Assembly (NCBI GenBank): GCA_013140405.1 | Contig: JABFSV010000117.1 | Span: 1-11,651, forward strand | Length of the DNA: 11,651 nucleotides | Source of the DNA: Methyloglobulus sp. | GTDB lineage: Bacteria; Pseudomonadota; Gammaproteobacteria; Methylococcales; Methylomonadaceae | Direction: 5' to 3' | Shown here: one piece after another, positions 1 through 7,094 of the stretch | How positions within the stretch are numbered: the first letter of the stretch is position 1 | Layout of the letters: each line of letters begins with the position of its first letter | Made by a program: the position numbers and the translations under genes | The notes under the pieces: generated by a model | What the model saw: only the letters and a program-made list of their open reading frames with translations | Told to the model about the DNA's origin: nothing | Databases searched by the model: none

Positions 1-2
1 AT

Positions 3-1067
3 CCAGCCCTACTCGAACCTATTTATGCCCCCATCATCAAGCTGGTTTTCGAGGACAGGATATATAAACTTCCAGATACACAGCTTAAGTTTTGCAACAC
101 GAAACCCAACATTGAATTCATGGGGGTTTGGGATACCGTAGCGGCTGTTGGCCTACCTTACGATGAAGCCACAGATTTTTTGGATAAATTTATTTTTCGT
201 TTCCAATTTCGGGACCACAAGCTACATGAGAAGGTCAACAGGGCTTGCCATGCTATTTCAGTTGATGACGAGCGCCAATCGTTTCATCCTTTATTGTGGG
301 AAAACGATACGCGTATTGAACAAGTCTGGTTTCCTGGCGTACATTGCAATGTAGGCGGCGGCTACCCGCAGCAGGGGATGTCGCTGGTCACGCTTGATTG
401 GATGATGAAAAAAGCAGAAGACGCAGGCATTAAATTTGTTGCCAACGATGTTATTTTTGTTAAAGACAGAAAATACACCTTCGATAAACTCTACAATTCC
501 CGCGCTGGAATAGGTGTTTATTACCGCTATAAACCTCGAAACATTGCCAAAATTTGCGAAGACAACAAAATCAAGACCCCTAACATCCATGTAAGTGTTT
601 TTGAGCGCATATCCCAAAGTATTTTTGGCTATGCTCCGGGCAATCTCCCTACGACTTTCGAAGTTATTGATAATGAAGGTGGCTTACACAAAAACTCCCA
701 AAAGATAGCCAATTTCGTTAGCGAAAACCTCGCACCCAAGACATTATTGGATCAAGTGGCAAAATACATCTACCCACGAAATATCCTGTATTACGTATTT
801 TGGACGTATTCAATTCTGACCCTGTGGTGGTTGGTGAGGTGGGATCTTGCCAATCCAGAAATAGGACTATTCGGCACCCTGAAAATCTTAATTTCCCCCG
901 ATGGCTTGCTGGACAAGTTAGTCATGCTGATTTGGGAACATCCCAGCCTTATCGTTCTTGGTGTGATTATTTTTGGCGGCACCATCTATGTCAGAAAAAG
1001 AATGGAAGGTATTTTTTCAAAGTTTTGGTCAGCACGCCGCGCCAATTTGGCAAACTTATTAAAGTAA
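3..1067 (+). CDS. DUF2235 (Tle1-like) alpha/beta hydrolase, membrane-anchored C-terminus, 5' partial
   Basis: The frame is open from the left edge (first full codon at base 3), so the ATG at 120 is internal and the gene starts outside the window; 354 codons are visible. Around residues 37-50 is the IEFMGVWDTVAAVG motif, and at about 111-119 is GVHCNVGGGY. These match the Asp-bearing and His-bearing motifs of DUF2235 hydrolases, the family that includes the type VI secretion phospholipase effectors Tle1; D44 and H114 are the likely catalytic residues. The nucleophile elbow (GxSxG) would lie upstream, unseen. Two hydrophobic segments at about nt 775-842 and 949-993 suggest membrane anchoring, followed by a short basic tail. 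No immunity gene or VgrG is visible, so an effector role is only possible; a housekeeping lipase-like role is equally open. The family call is confident, the substrate is not. Confidence 0.85.
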   Translation, partial: PALLEPIYAPIIKLVFEDRIYKLPDTQLKFCNTKPNIEFMGVWDTVAAVGLPYDEATDFLDKFIFRFQFRDHKLHEKVNRACHAISVDDERQSFHPLLWENDTRIEQVWFPGVHCNVGGGYPQQGMSLVTLDWMMKKAEDAGIKFVANDVIFVKDRKYTFDKLYNSRAGIGVYYRYKPRNIAKICEDNKIKTPNIHVSVFERISQSIFGYAPGNLPTTFEVIDNEGGLHKNSQKIANFVSENLAPKTLLDQVAKYIYPRNILYYVFWTYSILTLWWLVRWDLANPEIGLFGTLKILISPDGLLDKLVMLIWEHPSLIVLGVIIFGGTIYVRKRMEGIFSKFWSARRANLANLLK

Positions 1068-1077
1068 CAAATCGAAC

Positions 1078-1109
1078 CTGACCCTGAGCTATCCATCGCT
1101 CAGGGTCAG
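1078..1109. terminator. Hairpin between convergent genes, likely bidirectional terminator
   Basis: A perfect 12-bp inverted repeat (arms 1078-1089 and 1098-1109, 8-nt loop) lies 10 bases after the stop of the DUF2235 gene and about 70 bases beyond the 3' end of the convergent lipoprotein gene. No clean U-run follows on the + strand; on the - strand the bases after the stem are moderately T-rich. Placement between two converging genes supports a shared terminator. Confidence 0.65.
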
Positions 1110-1181
1110 TCGATTAGCTAAGCAAACTACATTCTTTATCGAGTTTTCAAATGCAAAAAATAAACCTATTGAAACTTTACC

Positions 1182-1877
1182 CTATTCCGGCTTTTTGCAG
1201 TCAAGCCGCCCTTGCCGAAAACAGAGTTGATAACTAAGCTGAATCGCCCAATATTTGTAGGATTCCTCAATATCATCCAATTCGTTAGTCGAACCTATCA
1301 AGGTTTTGCCGCCAGCACGGGCATCGGCAGAAGCCATCAGCAAATCGCCTGTGGCTGAATCTAAGATCTTACCTTCGATGCTGGCTTTACCGACAAATGA
1401 TTCCGTCCCAGTAACCAGATGTTTGAGGGCTGATAAAGTGCGGGCAGAAGGGTAAACAGAGGAAAACATATCCAGCAATACTGTCGATGTCTCCACATCA
1501 GTAATGGCAAATTGCACAAGCAAGGTATCTGCCCCAGGTTTATTGACCAACCTGAAGCCTTGTTTTAGGGCTTCTTGCATCCGATAGTCCAACAACTCTT
1601 TCAGCCGATAATTGTCGGCATGGGTCATTTCATTCAATTCGGAATCCGGTATTTTCTTGATAACCACTGGTTCCAATATAATCTTCTTATACCTCGCCCA
1701 ATTGACTCCTTTTTTCCAGTAGCTTAACAAGGCTTCATCTTCATTGCCTTCTTTTAGCATGGAGTAATCTCCGAGAAAATCAGTGGTCTCGACGTTCCGG
1801 GCTTGATAAGTCCTGGCACAGCCAGTCACAACCAAGAAAATGGCAAAAACAGCAAGGTATTTGCTAACAGACATCAT
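1182..1877 (-). CDS. DUF3313 family lipoprotein
   Basis: A 231-residue exported lipoprotein. The N-terminus has a short basic start, a hydrophobic stretch (about residues 8-17) and a lipobox V17-T18-G19-C20, so it should be lipidated on C20; residue +2 is Ala, consistent with outer-membrane sorting. The mature part begins with FLGDYSML and continues with W.RYKKIILEPV, a pattern I recognise from DUF3313, a family of proteobacterial lipoproteins of unknown function. A GGRAxAD-like region near the C-terminus (DARAGGKT) is also family-like. The start is double (MM); a GGTGGG-like ribosome site lies about 9 bases before the first ATG. It is convergent with the DUF2235 gene and lies downstream of the two glycine-zipper genes on the same strand, but a 244-base gap with a hairpin argues for separate transcription. 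No role can be assigned. Confidence 0.85.
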   Translation of the reverse strand: MMSVSKYLAVFAIFLVVTGCARTYQARNVETTDFLGDYSMLKEGNEDEALLSYWKKGVNWARYKKIILEPVVIKKIPDSELNEMTHADNYRLKELLDYRMQEALKQGFRLVNKPGADTLLVQFAITDVETSTVLLDMFSSVYPSARTLSALKHLVTGTESFVGKASIEGKILDSATGDLLMASADARAGGKTLIGSTNELDDIEESYKYWAIQLSYQLCFRQGRLDCKKPE

Positions 1878-2030
1878 AAAAATAAACCCACCTAAAAGCT
1901 GATAATTCAGCCGATAAGTTTAATCTATTTTTAAATTAGCAATCGATTGGCGGGAAGTTATTAAGAAATTTTAGATTTTCAAGCAACTTGAGCTTACTTG
2001 CAGAAGATTACGTTTAGTGCATATAAAGCA

Positions 2031-2068
2031 AGGCCTGGTTTAACGTGTCTATTTGCTAAACCAGGCCT
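2031..2068 (-). terminator. 12-bp hairpin downstream of glycine-zipper gene
   Basis: A perfect 12-bp inverted repeat (arms 2031-2042 and 2057-2068, AGGCCTGGTTTA and its complement, 14-nt loop) sits about 55 bases beyond the stop of the minus-strand glycine-zipper gene. Read on the minus strand the stem is followed by TGCTTTATAT, a weak T-rich tail, so a rho-independent terminator for that gene is the simplest reading. On the + strand the stem is followed by A's, not T's. Confidence 0.6.
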
Positions 2069-2121
2069 CAAAAAAGCCTATTCCTTGGCGGATATTGGCG
2101 ACTTATCCTGATAGATACGTC

Positions 2122-2556
2122 CTAGTAGCGCCAACCCATTCCATTTCCTAAAAACGAGCCTGCTGCTGCGCCTAAACCGGCCGCCAGCGGATGTCCATTA
2201 CCCAGCTCATATCCAAATACTGTCCCTACCACGCCGCCTGCCAAACCCTGGTGTGAGCGGTTATCATAGCCACCTTGGTACTGAGGTTGGGGTGGATAGT
2301 ACTGCTGCGGTTGTTGGTAATAATAGTTTGCCTGTGGTTGTGGATAGTAATTATTCACCTGCGGTGGTTGTGGGTAATAATTGTTTACTTGCGGCCTTCC
2401 CCAACCATGATGGCCGTGGTGATGCCCACCATGGTGGTGGCCATGATGACCCCAGCCGTGATGTCCACGCCCACCCCAATCATCATCCGCAAATGTTGCA
2501 GAAGAAAACAATACGGCTAACGCCGCCAATTGAATCAAATAAAGTGCTTTTTTCAT
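2122..2556 (-). CDS. Exported His-rich, Q/N/Y-repeat, glycine-zipper protein
   Basis: A 144-residue protein with three regions. Residues 1-23 form a signal peptide (MKK start, hydrophobic core, SATFA cleavage site before DDDW). Residues 32-50 carry 12 histidines in HH/HHH clusters separated by Gly, and could bind transition metals. Residues 55-94 are Pro/Gln/Asn/Tyr-rich, with PQVNNYYPQP repeated twice and then degenerate QQPQQYYPPQ-type copies. Residues 100-138 form a glycine-zipper block starting RSHQGLAGGVVG, of the type found in 17-kDa surface antigens and related envelope proteins, which packs helices in or at the outer membrane. There is no lipobox cysteine. A ribosome site (AGGA, 8 bases before ATG) supports the start. 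It is a paralogue of the next gene on the same strand. A periplasmic or outer-membrane location is expected; the function is unknown. Confidence 0.8.
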   Translation of the reverse strand: MKKALYLIQLAALAVLFSSATFADDDWGGRGHHGWGHHGHHHGGHHHGHHGWGRPQVNNYYPQPPQVNNYYPQPQANYYYQQPQQYYPPQPQYQGGYDNRSHQGLAGGVVGTVFGYELGNGHPLAAGLGAAAGSFLGNGMGWRY

Positions 2557-2683
2557 GGCATTATTCCTATTTAGTTATTGTCAATGTTATTAAATGAAGC
2601 TTGTTTGTTTCTATCTTTGGTAGACATTTTACTGATTGAACATGAATGGTTGCTTAATAACAAAACTAAATACAAGGTGTTAT

Positions 2684-3001
2684 TTAACGTCTACCAGACA
2701 CTTCATTACCTATCAAAGAACCTGCCGCCGCACCGACGCCTGTCGCTAACGGGTTACCATTACCCAATTCGTATCCTATAACGCTGCCGACCACACCACC
2801 CGCCAAGCCTTGATGGGAACGCCCATCCTGGTAGACAGGGCGCGGTGCCGGGCCATAATAACCAGGCTGGGCATAGCGTTCACCATGATGCCTGTGGTGG
2901 TGGCCGTGTCCTCGCCCACGGTCGCCACCTGATGCGTAGGAAACATTGGCACAAAACATGGCCAATGCCGTTATTTGACATAATAAAACCAATCCTTTCA
3001 T
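2684..3001 (-). CDS. Exported glycine-zipper protein, short paralogue
   Basis: A 105-residue protein from the ATG at 3001; an in-frame ATG at 3025 has no ribosome site, whereas AAGG sits 5 bases before 3001 and the chosen start gives a clean signal peptide (MKGLVLL..., cleavage after SYA at about residue 23). A shorter His cluster follows (HGHHHRHH, residues 32-39), then a Tyr/Pro/Gly linker without the long Q/N/Y repeats of its neighbour. The C-terminal glycine-zipper block (residues 61-99) matches residues 100-138 of the neighbour at 32 of 39 positions with no gaps, so the two arose by tandem duplication with divergence of the middle. It lies upstream of its paralogue on the same strand, 127 bases away, so co-transcription is possible. 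No function can be given beyond an envelope protein with possible metal binding. Confidence 0.78.
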   Translation of the reverse strand: MKGLVLLCQITALAMFCANVSYASGGDRGRGHGHHHRHHGERYAQPGYYGPAPRPVYQDGRSHQGLAGGVVGSVIGYELGNGNPLATGVGAAAGSLIGNEVSGRR

Positions 3002-3006
3002 CTCTA

Positions 3007-3010
3007 CCTT
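3007..3010 (-). promoter_or_regulatory. Ribosome binding site deciding the start at 3001
   Basis: AAGG on the minus strand, 5 bases before the ATG at 3001. The alternative in-frame ATG at 3025 is preceded by no purine-rich site, so the shorter protein is preferred. Confidence 0.55.
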
Positions 3011-3207
3011 TATATATAAGTTCATTGTTAATTCGGCTAAAAGCCCAGTTTGTCTATTACTACGCGCTAATCATATATGGAGCGGACTTAACGATCACTT
3101 AAAGTTCGTACGTCAAACAATTTTTTTTTCAACCCCCAATAACATGCCGTATCCAAATAAAAAACCACCCTAAAATCAAGCTAATCACGTAACCATGATA
3201 GCTATTG

Positions 3208-3213
3208 TATAAT
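3208..3213 (+). promoter_or_regulatory. Candidate -10 box for rapA
   Basis: A perfect TATAAT, preceded by TTG, about 150 bases upstream of the rapA start. No good -35 hexamer lies 16-18 bases upstream, so it would rely on the -10 context or an activator. It implies a 5' leader of roughly 140 nt. The call rests on the hexamer alone. Confidence 0.4.
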
Positions 3214-3362
3214 GCCCACAATGGACACTCCCACGATACCTGTTCTAACTCAAACAACCATGAAAAAGCCTACCCACGTTTGACTTAATAACAGCAGTAA
3301 GCGGAACTAAATCCTCACCAAACTATACTTACCTGTACATTAATCCCGACAAACCGATCTAA

Positions 3363-6176
3363 ATGAAAAATTTTATCCCCGGACAACGCTGGATCAGCAG
3401 CAATGAATCTGAGCTTGGCTTAGGCCTTATCCTTGAAGCCGCTTTCAAGCGTGTTACCGTGCTTTTTCTGGCCAGTAATGAAAAGCGTATGTATGCCGCC
3501 GATAACGCGCCACTTACCCGCGTAAGATTTGCGATTGGCGACATTATTGAATCCGTTGATGAACAAAAAATCACGGTTGTAGACCTTATTGAAGAAGACG
3601 GATTGATTACCTACGTAGGCAAAGACCAATCGGGACAGGACGTTTATTTAGAGGAAATTGAACTGAACCATAATATTCAGTTCAATAAACCCCAGGATCG
3701 GCTATTTACCGGACAAATCGACCCTAACGCCTGGTTTTTATTGCGTTACCAAACCTGGCAATACCAAAAACAACACCAGCAATCGCCTATAAAGGGTCTG
3801 CTGGGCGGGCGGACTTCCCTGATTCAACATCAACTTTATATTGCCCACGAAGCAGCCAACCGTGCCGCACCCAGGGTCATGTTGGCTGATGAAGTCGGCT
3901 TGGGCAAAACCATCGAAGCCGGATTGATTATCCATCAACGGCTGATTAACGGCCTAAGCCAACGCATCCTGATTATCGTCCCAGAAAGCCTGTTACACCA
4001 ATGGCTGGTTGAAATGCTCAGGCGTTTCAACCTGCGCTTTAGTATTTTCGATGAAATCCGCTGCCTGGAAGAATCGGGTTCAGATGGTTTTGATGTGGAT
4101 GAAGACAGCACCACCCAACGGTTCAATCCGTTTGTCAACGAGCAATGTATCCTGTGCAGCCAGGAGTTTTTCTCTGCACACCCACCACGCCAACGGCAAG
4201 CAATAGAAGCTGATTGGGATATGGTCATCGTCGATGAAGCCCATCATCTTGAATGGAATCAACAATCTGCAAGCCCAGAATACCAATTTGTGGAACAATT
4301 GGGGCTGCGCTCACCTAGCCTGATTTTATTGACTGCAACGCCAGAACAATTAGGCCAAGAAAGCCATTTTGCCCGTTTACGGTTGTTGGATGCCGACCGC
4401 TTTTACAGTTTTTCCGCCTTTGTAGAAGAAGAAAAACAGTTTGAACCCATCGCCGATGCCGCAAAACTGTTGTTGGGAGACCAGGTATTAAATACCGAAG
4501 TCCAAGCCCAATTGGCTGAATTGCTTAAAGAAGATAACGTCACGCCGCTACTTAACAACCTCAATGACCCCAAAGAATCCGCCGCCGCCCGTGATACCTT
4601 ATTGAAAATACTGGTCGATCATCACGGCACGGGGCGAATTTTGTTCAGGAACTCGCGCCAAACCGTGCGTGGTTTCCCAGAACGCAAACGCCATGCTTAT
4701 CCGTTAAGTGGGCAAGCTAATGACGCTGATTGGGAGAAAGATCCCCGCTATATGTGGCTTGTGGGCAAGATACGCCAGCTTTCCGGCCAAAAAGCCTTGC
4801 TGATAACCAAACACGCCCAAACCGCCATTACTTTGGAGCAAACCTTAAAAAACCGTGCCGGTATCGCTGCTGGCGTTTTCCATGAAGGCATGTCAATTAT
4901 CGAACGTGACCGTGCCGCCGCTTATTTCGCCGACCAAGACAGCGCAGCACGCTTGTTGATTTGCTCAGAAATCGGCAGCGAAGGCCGCAATTTTCAATTC
5001 GCCCATCATCTCATCTTGTTTGATTTACCGGAAAATCCCGATTTGCTACAACAACGCATCGGGCGGCTTGACCGCATAGGCCAAAGGGAAACCATCCAGA
5101 TTCACATCCCATATCTTGATAATTCCAAAGAAGAAGTCCTCTATCAGTGGTATGACGAAGGCTTGAATGCTTTCCACAGCAATAATTCGGCGGCAACACG
5201 GGTTGCTGAAATACTGCATGAAGACTTAATGGCAGTCGTGGCTAAACCCAACCTCAAGGCTATTGCTGATTTTATTGGCAAAACACAAGAACTGAATGCC
5301 GACATAGAAACCCAGTTACAAAATGGCCGAGACCTGCTCCTGGAACTCAACTCCTGCCGCAAAGAAATCGCCATTGACTTGATCGACCAAGTGAATATCC
5401 TCGAAAAACAAGGCACACTCTGGCCTTATATGGAAGATGTGTTCGAGTGTTACGGCGTTGAGACTGAGTTCCATTCACCAGATTGCTTTATCATCACGCC
5501 CGGCGACCACATGCGGGTATCCGGCTTTCCTGGCTTGCAGGAAGACGGTATTACCGTGACCGTGAACCGCCAAATTGCCCTGGCACGCGAAGATATGCAG
5601 TTTTTTACTTGGGAACATCCCACAGTAAGCGCAGCGATGGACTTGGTGCTATCCAGCGAAACTGGCAATGCAGCGATCAGTGTCGTGCGCCACGACGACC
5701 TGAAACCCGGCCAATTTTTATTGGAATGCCTGTTTATCATCGAATGCAGCGCCCCCGCGCAATTACAAATAGGCCGCTTTCTACCCGCAACCCCAATTAG
5801 AATCCTCATCGACCAGAACTTGAAGGATCAAACACTGGCAATAGAACACCGGAGCTTGATAGCAAACAAGTCATCATTCGATCAGCAACAAATCGTTGAG
5901 TTCATCAACAACCAGCGTGAGCATATTACCAAAATGCTCAATCTTGCCGAGCAAAGTGCCAAAACTGACATGCAAACGCTGGTGAATGAAGCCACCAAAA
6001 CCATGCTGGAAGCGCTGACGGCGGAAATCAAACGGCTAGTACGGCTCAAAAAAGTCAATCCATCCATCAAAGCCGATGAAATTGAATACCTTAAGGATAT
6101 GACTTTGTTGGCGCATGAAAACATACAGGCCGCGCAATTGAGGTTAGATGCGGTTAGGTTTGTTATTACGAGTTAG
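3363..6176 (+). CDS. rapA: RNA polymerase-associated ATPase RapA (HepA)
   Basis: Swi2/Snf2-family ATPase that binds core RNA polymerase and helps recycle it after transcription. The 937-residue protein tracks E. coli RapA (968) along its length as I remember it. The N-terminus has GQRWISSNESELGLG, typical of the Tudor-like NTD. Lobe 1 carries Walker A DEVGLGKT (176-183, K182), the DEAH box D291-H294 and LTATPEQLG (motif III). Lobe 2 has HEGMSIIERDRAAA, GSEGRNFQ (538-545) and the arginine-finger motif QRIGRLDRIGQ (from Q564). The C-terminus has EDGITVT, ALARED and a final LRLDAVRFVI. Between VRGFPERK and DPRYMWLVG it is about 50 residues shorter than the E. coli protein, and this accounts for more than the whole length difference. 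The ribosome site before the ATG is weak. It is monocistronic by appearance, with a possible promoter at 3208. Confidence 0.97.
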   Translation: MKNFIPGQRWISSNESELGLGLILEAAFKRVTVLFLASNEKRMYAADNAPLTRVRFAIGDIIESVDEQKITVVDLIEEDGLITYVGKDQSGQDVYLEEIELNHNIQFNKPQDRLFTGQIDPNAWFLLRYQTWQYQKQHQQSPIKGLLGGRTSLIQHQLYIAHEAANRAAPRVMLADEVGLGKTIEAGLIIHQRLINGLSQRILIIVPESLLHQWLVEMLRRFNLRFSIFDEIRCLEESGSDGFDVDEDSTTQRFNPFVNEQCILCSQEFFSAHPPRQRQAIEADWDMVIVDEAHHLEWNQQSASPEYQFVEQLGLRSPSLILLTATPEQLGQESHFARLRLLDADRFYSFSAFVEEEKQFEPIADAAKLLLGDQVLNTEVQAQLAELLKEDNVTPLLNNLNDPKESAAARDTLLKILVDHHGTGRILFRNSRQTVRGFPERKRHAYPLSGQANDADWEKDPRYMWLVGKIRQLSGQKALLITKHAQTAITLEQTLKNRAGIAAGVFHEGMSIIERDRAAAYFADQDSAARLLICSEIGSEGRNFQFAHHLILFDLPENPDLLQQRIGRLDRIGQRETIQIHIPYLDNSKEEVLYQWYDEGLNAFHSNNSAATRVAEILHEDLMAVVAKPNLKAIADFIGKTQELNADIETQLQNGRDLLLELNSCRKEIAIDLIDQVNILEKQGTLWPYMEDVFECYGVETEFHSPDCFIITPGDHMRVSGFPGLQEDGITVTVNRQIALAREDMQFFTWEHPTVSAAMDLVLSSETGNAAISVVRHDDLKPGQFLLECLFIIECSAPAQLQIGRFLPATPIRILIDQNLKDQTLAIEHRSLIANKSSFDQQQIVEFINNQREHITKMLNLAEQSAKTDMQTLVNEATKTMLEALTAEIKRLVRLKKVNPSIKADEIEYLKDMTLLAHENIQAAQLRLDAVRFVITS

Positions 6177-6208
6177 GATGCGATGAATACCATACATTTC
6201 ATTGCTGC

Positions 6209-6242
6209 GAGACAAACAATAGCCAATCTTTGATAATCTTTG
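6209..6242 (+). promoter_or_regulatory. parDE promoter with overlapping direct-repeat operator
   Basis: A -35-like GAGACA (6209-6214) and -10-like GATAAT (6232-6237) are separated by exactly 17 bases, with transcription expected from about 6244. Two identical AATCTTTG copies (6225-6232 and 6235-6242) start 10 bp apart, one helical turn, and straddle the -10 box. This is the arrangement expected for a ribbon-helix-helix antitoxin repressing its own operon. The sites are visible; the function is inferred. Confidence 0.5.
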
Positions 6243-6268
6243 TATTATTAGCTTACAACGAGTTTTAT

Positions 6269-6274
6269 GGAGGT
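6269..6274 (+). promoter_or_regulatory. Ribosome binding site deciding the antitoxin start
   Basis: A near-perfect GGAGGT whose GGAGG core ends 5 bases before the ATG at 6279. An in-frame ATG at 6267 overlaps the site itself and so cannot use it; the start is therefore 6279. Confidence 0.75.
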
Positions 6275-6278
6275 CAAA

Positions 6279-6521
6279 ATGCACGTTTCTTTGACAGAAC
6301 AACTGGAAAAAATGGTCAAGGCGAAAGTCGCTAGTGGAATGTACAACAACGCGAGTGAAGTAATACGGGAATCCTTGCGTTTTATGGAAGCACATGAAGC
6401 GTGGATCTGCCAAATAAAGTTGGATAGACTGAAAAGTGAGGTCAGCAAAGGCTTAGATCAATTGGATCGTGGTGAAAGCGTTGATGGGCGCTCCTTTTTT
6501 GAAGAACTCAGCAAGGAATAA
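6279..6521 (+). CDS. parD: ParD-family type II antitoxin
   Basis: An 80-residue antitoxin from the ATG at 6279. The N-terminus HVSLTEQLEKMV followed by KVASGMYNNASEVIRESLRFME is the ribbon-helix-helix fold of ParD: a short beta strand (about residues 2-6) that enters the DNA major groove and two helices that make the dimer. The charged C-terminal half, ending GRSFFEELSKE, should be disordered until it wraps the toxin. The stop is 6 bases before the ATG of the toxin, the usual co-translated layout with antitoxin first. It should repress the operon through the repeats at 6225-6242 and neutralise the ParE-like toxin. The family is clear from sequence; specific partner pairing is inferred from adjacency. 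Confidence 0.9.
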   Translation: MHVSLTEQLEKMVKAKVASGMYNNASEVIRESLRFMEAHEAWICQIKLDRLKSEVSKGLDQLDRGESVDGRSFFEELSKE

Positions 6522-6527
6522 TGCTTG

Positions 6528-6827
6528 ATGCAAGGGTGTAAGTTATCCAAAGAAGCCCAGCACGATTTAACAGCAATTAAAGATTACACCCGTATAAACT
6601 GGGGCAACAAGCAAGCCCAACGCTATGTTTCAGAAATCAAAGAATGTCTTGAAACGCTAGTGATAAATCCCGAACTTGGAAAATCCAGGGATGAAGTTTG
6701 TGAGGGTTTACGCAGCATAGGCATTGGTCAACATGTCATTTTTTACCGTATGGGTAAAACGGACATTGAAGTTGCCCGTGTTTTACATGGCAGGATGGAT
6801 GTGGTGGATCGATTTAGTCATGAATAA
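6528..6827 (+). CDS. parE: ParE/RelE-superfamily toxin
   Basis: A 99-residue toxin of the RelE/ParE fold. Family features are LSKEAQHDLTAIKDYT near the N-terminus, WGNKQAQRYV, the central NPELGKSRDEV, then GLRSIGIGQHVIFYR and the C-terminal VARVLHGRMD. The lack of RelE's catalytic basic residues together with a ParD partner favours a ParE-type gyrase inhibitor rather than a ribosome-dependent RNase, though this is inference. The start is the ATG at 6528 with AGGA 10 bases upstream; a TTG at 6525 is possible. An ATG overlapping the antitoxin stop (6521) is in another frame and ends after six codons. Full family length, with no visible damage, so the pair is probably functional. Confidence 0.9.
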   Translation: MQGCKLSKEAQHDLTAIKDYTRINWGNKQAQRYVSEIKECLETLVINPELGKSRDEVCEGLRSIGIGQHVIFYRMGKTDIEVARVLHGRMDVVDRFSHE

Positions 6828-6849
6828 ATATGGAACTCGTCATTCCGAC

Positions 6850-6868
6850 AGGTATTGCCGGAATACCT
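6850..6868 (+). terminator. Short palindrome after the toxin gene, possible terminator
   Basis: A perfect 7-bp stem (AGGTATT / AATACCT, 5-nt GCCGG loop) 22 bases after the parE stop, followed by a T-rich stretch. A second, competing 5-bp pairing (TTCCG 6844-6848 with CGGAA 6859-6863) overlaps it. Weak terminator, or the left part of the adjacent repeat. Confidence 0.35.
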
Positions 6869-6875
6869 TATTATT

Positions 6876-6957
6876 CCTTCTCCCTTTTGGGATGCCTACA
6901 TGGATGTAGGTAGTAGGGCAACGCAGGAGCAGTTGCCGAGAGGGTTAGGGTGAGAGG
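6876..6957. repeat. Hairpin-rich intergenic repeat-like element
   Basis: Three nested or adjacent small palindromes lie in 80 bases: TCCC-TTTT-GGGA (6881-6892), CCTACAT-GG-ATGTAGG (6895-6910) and GGCAAC-9 nt-GTTGCC (6917-6937). The stretch ends in GAGAGGGTTAGGGTGAGAGG (6938-6957), whose complement resembles the TCTCCC-like left end. This is the look of short dispersed intergenic elements (REP/MITE-like) common in gammaproteobacteria. No coding potential. Whether it is repeated elsewhere cannot be told from one window. Confidence 0.5.
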
Positions 6958-7094
6958 TATTTACTCATTATAGAAATTGAAAGCTACCCAACTAGATGAG
7001 AATGGTTTACTTTGACGAATTGAAAACGATACACTGTGTTTGTTCTACTGACTAACACCCAGAAAAAGAACGTGCGGTAGAAACGAGATTATTC

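Larger units (their letters stand above)
3002..3362. other. Gene-free divergent intergenic region
   Basis: These 361 bases separate the divergent glycine-zipper and rapA genes and should contain both promoters. I see no plausible gene, tRNA or strong hairpin. Notable items are a run of nine T's at 3121-3129 followed shortly by a run of C's, and a consensus -10 hexamer at 3208-3213 on the + strand. The left part is AT-rich and probably carries the minus-strand promoter, which I could not pin down. Confidence 0.6.

Noticed and set aside
2253..2597. Open frames on the + strand opposite the His-rich gene
   Set aside because: They mirror the low-complexity codons of the minus-strand gene, have no ribosome site and give no recognisable protein.
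2620..2695. Inverted repeat TGGTAGAC / GTCTACCA around the 3' end of the short zipper gene
   Set aside because: Only 8 bp, arms almost 60 bases apart and one arm inside the coding region; likely chance.
3121..3135. Run of nine T's as a terminator
   Set aside because: No stem precedes it on the + strand and no + strand gene ends upstream.
6521..6541. ATG overlapping the antitoxin stop as the toxin start
   Set aside because: That frame ends after six codons; the toxin reads from 6528 in another frame.
7014..7045. TTGACG as a -35 box for the ATPase gene
   Set aside because: No acceptable -10 hexamer lies 16-18 bases downstream, so I did not annotate a promoter.
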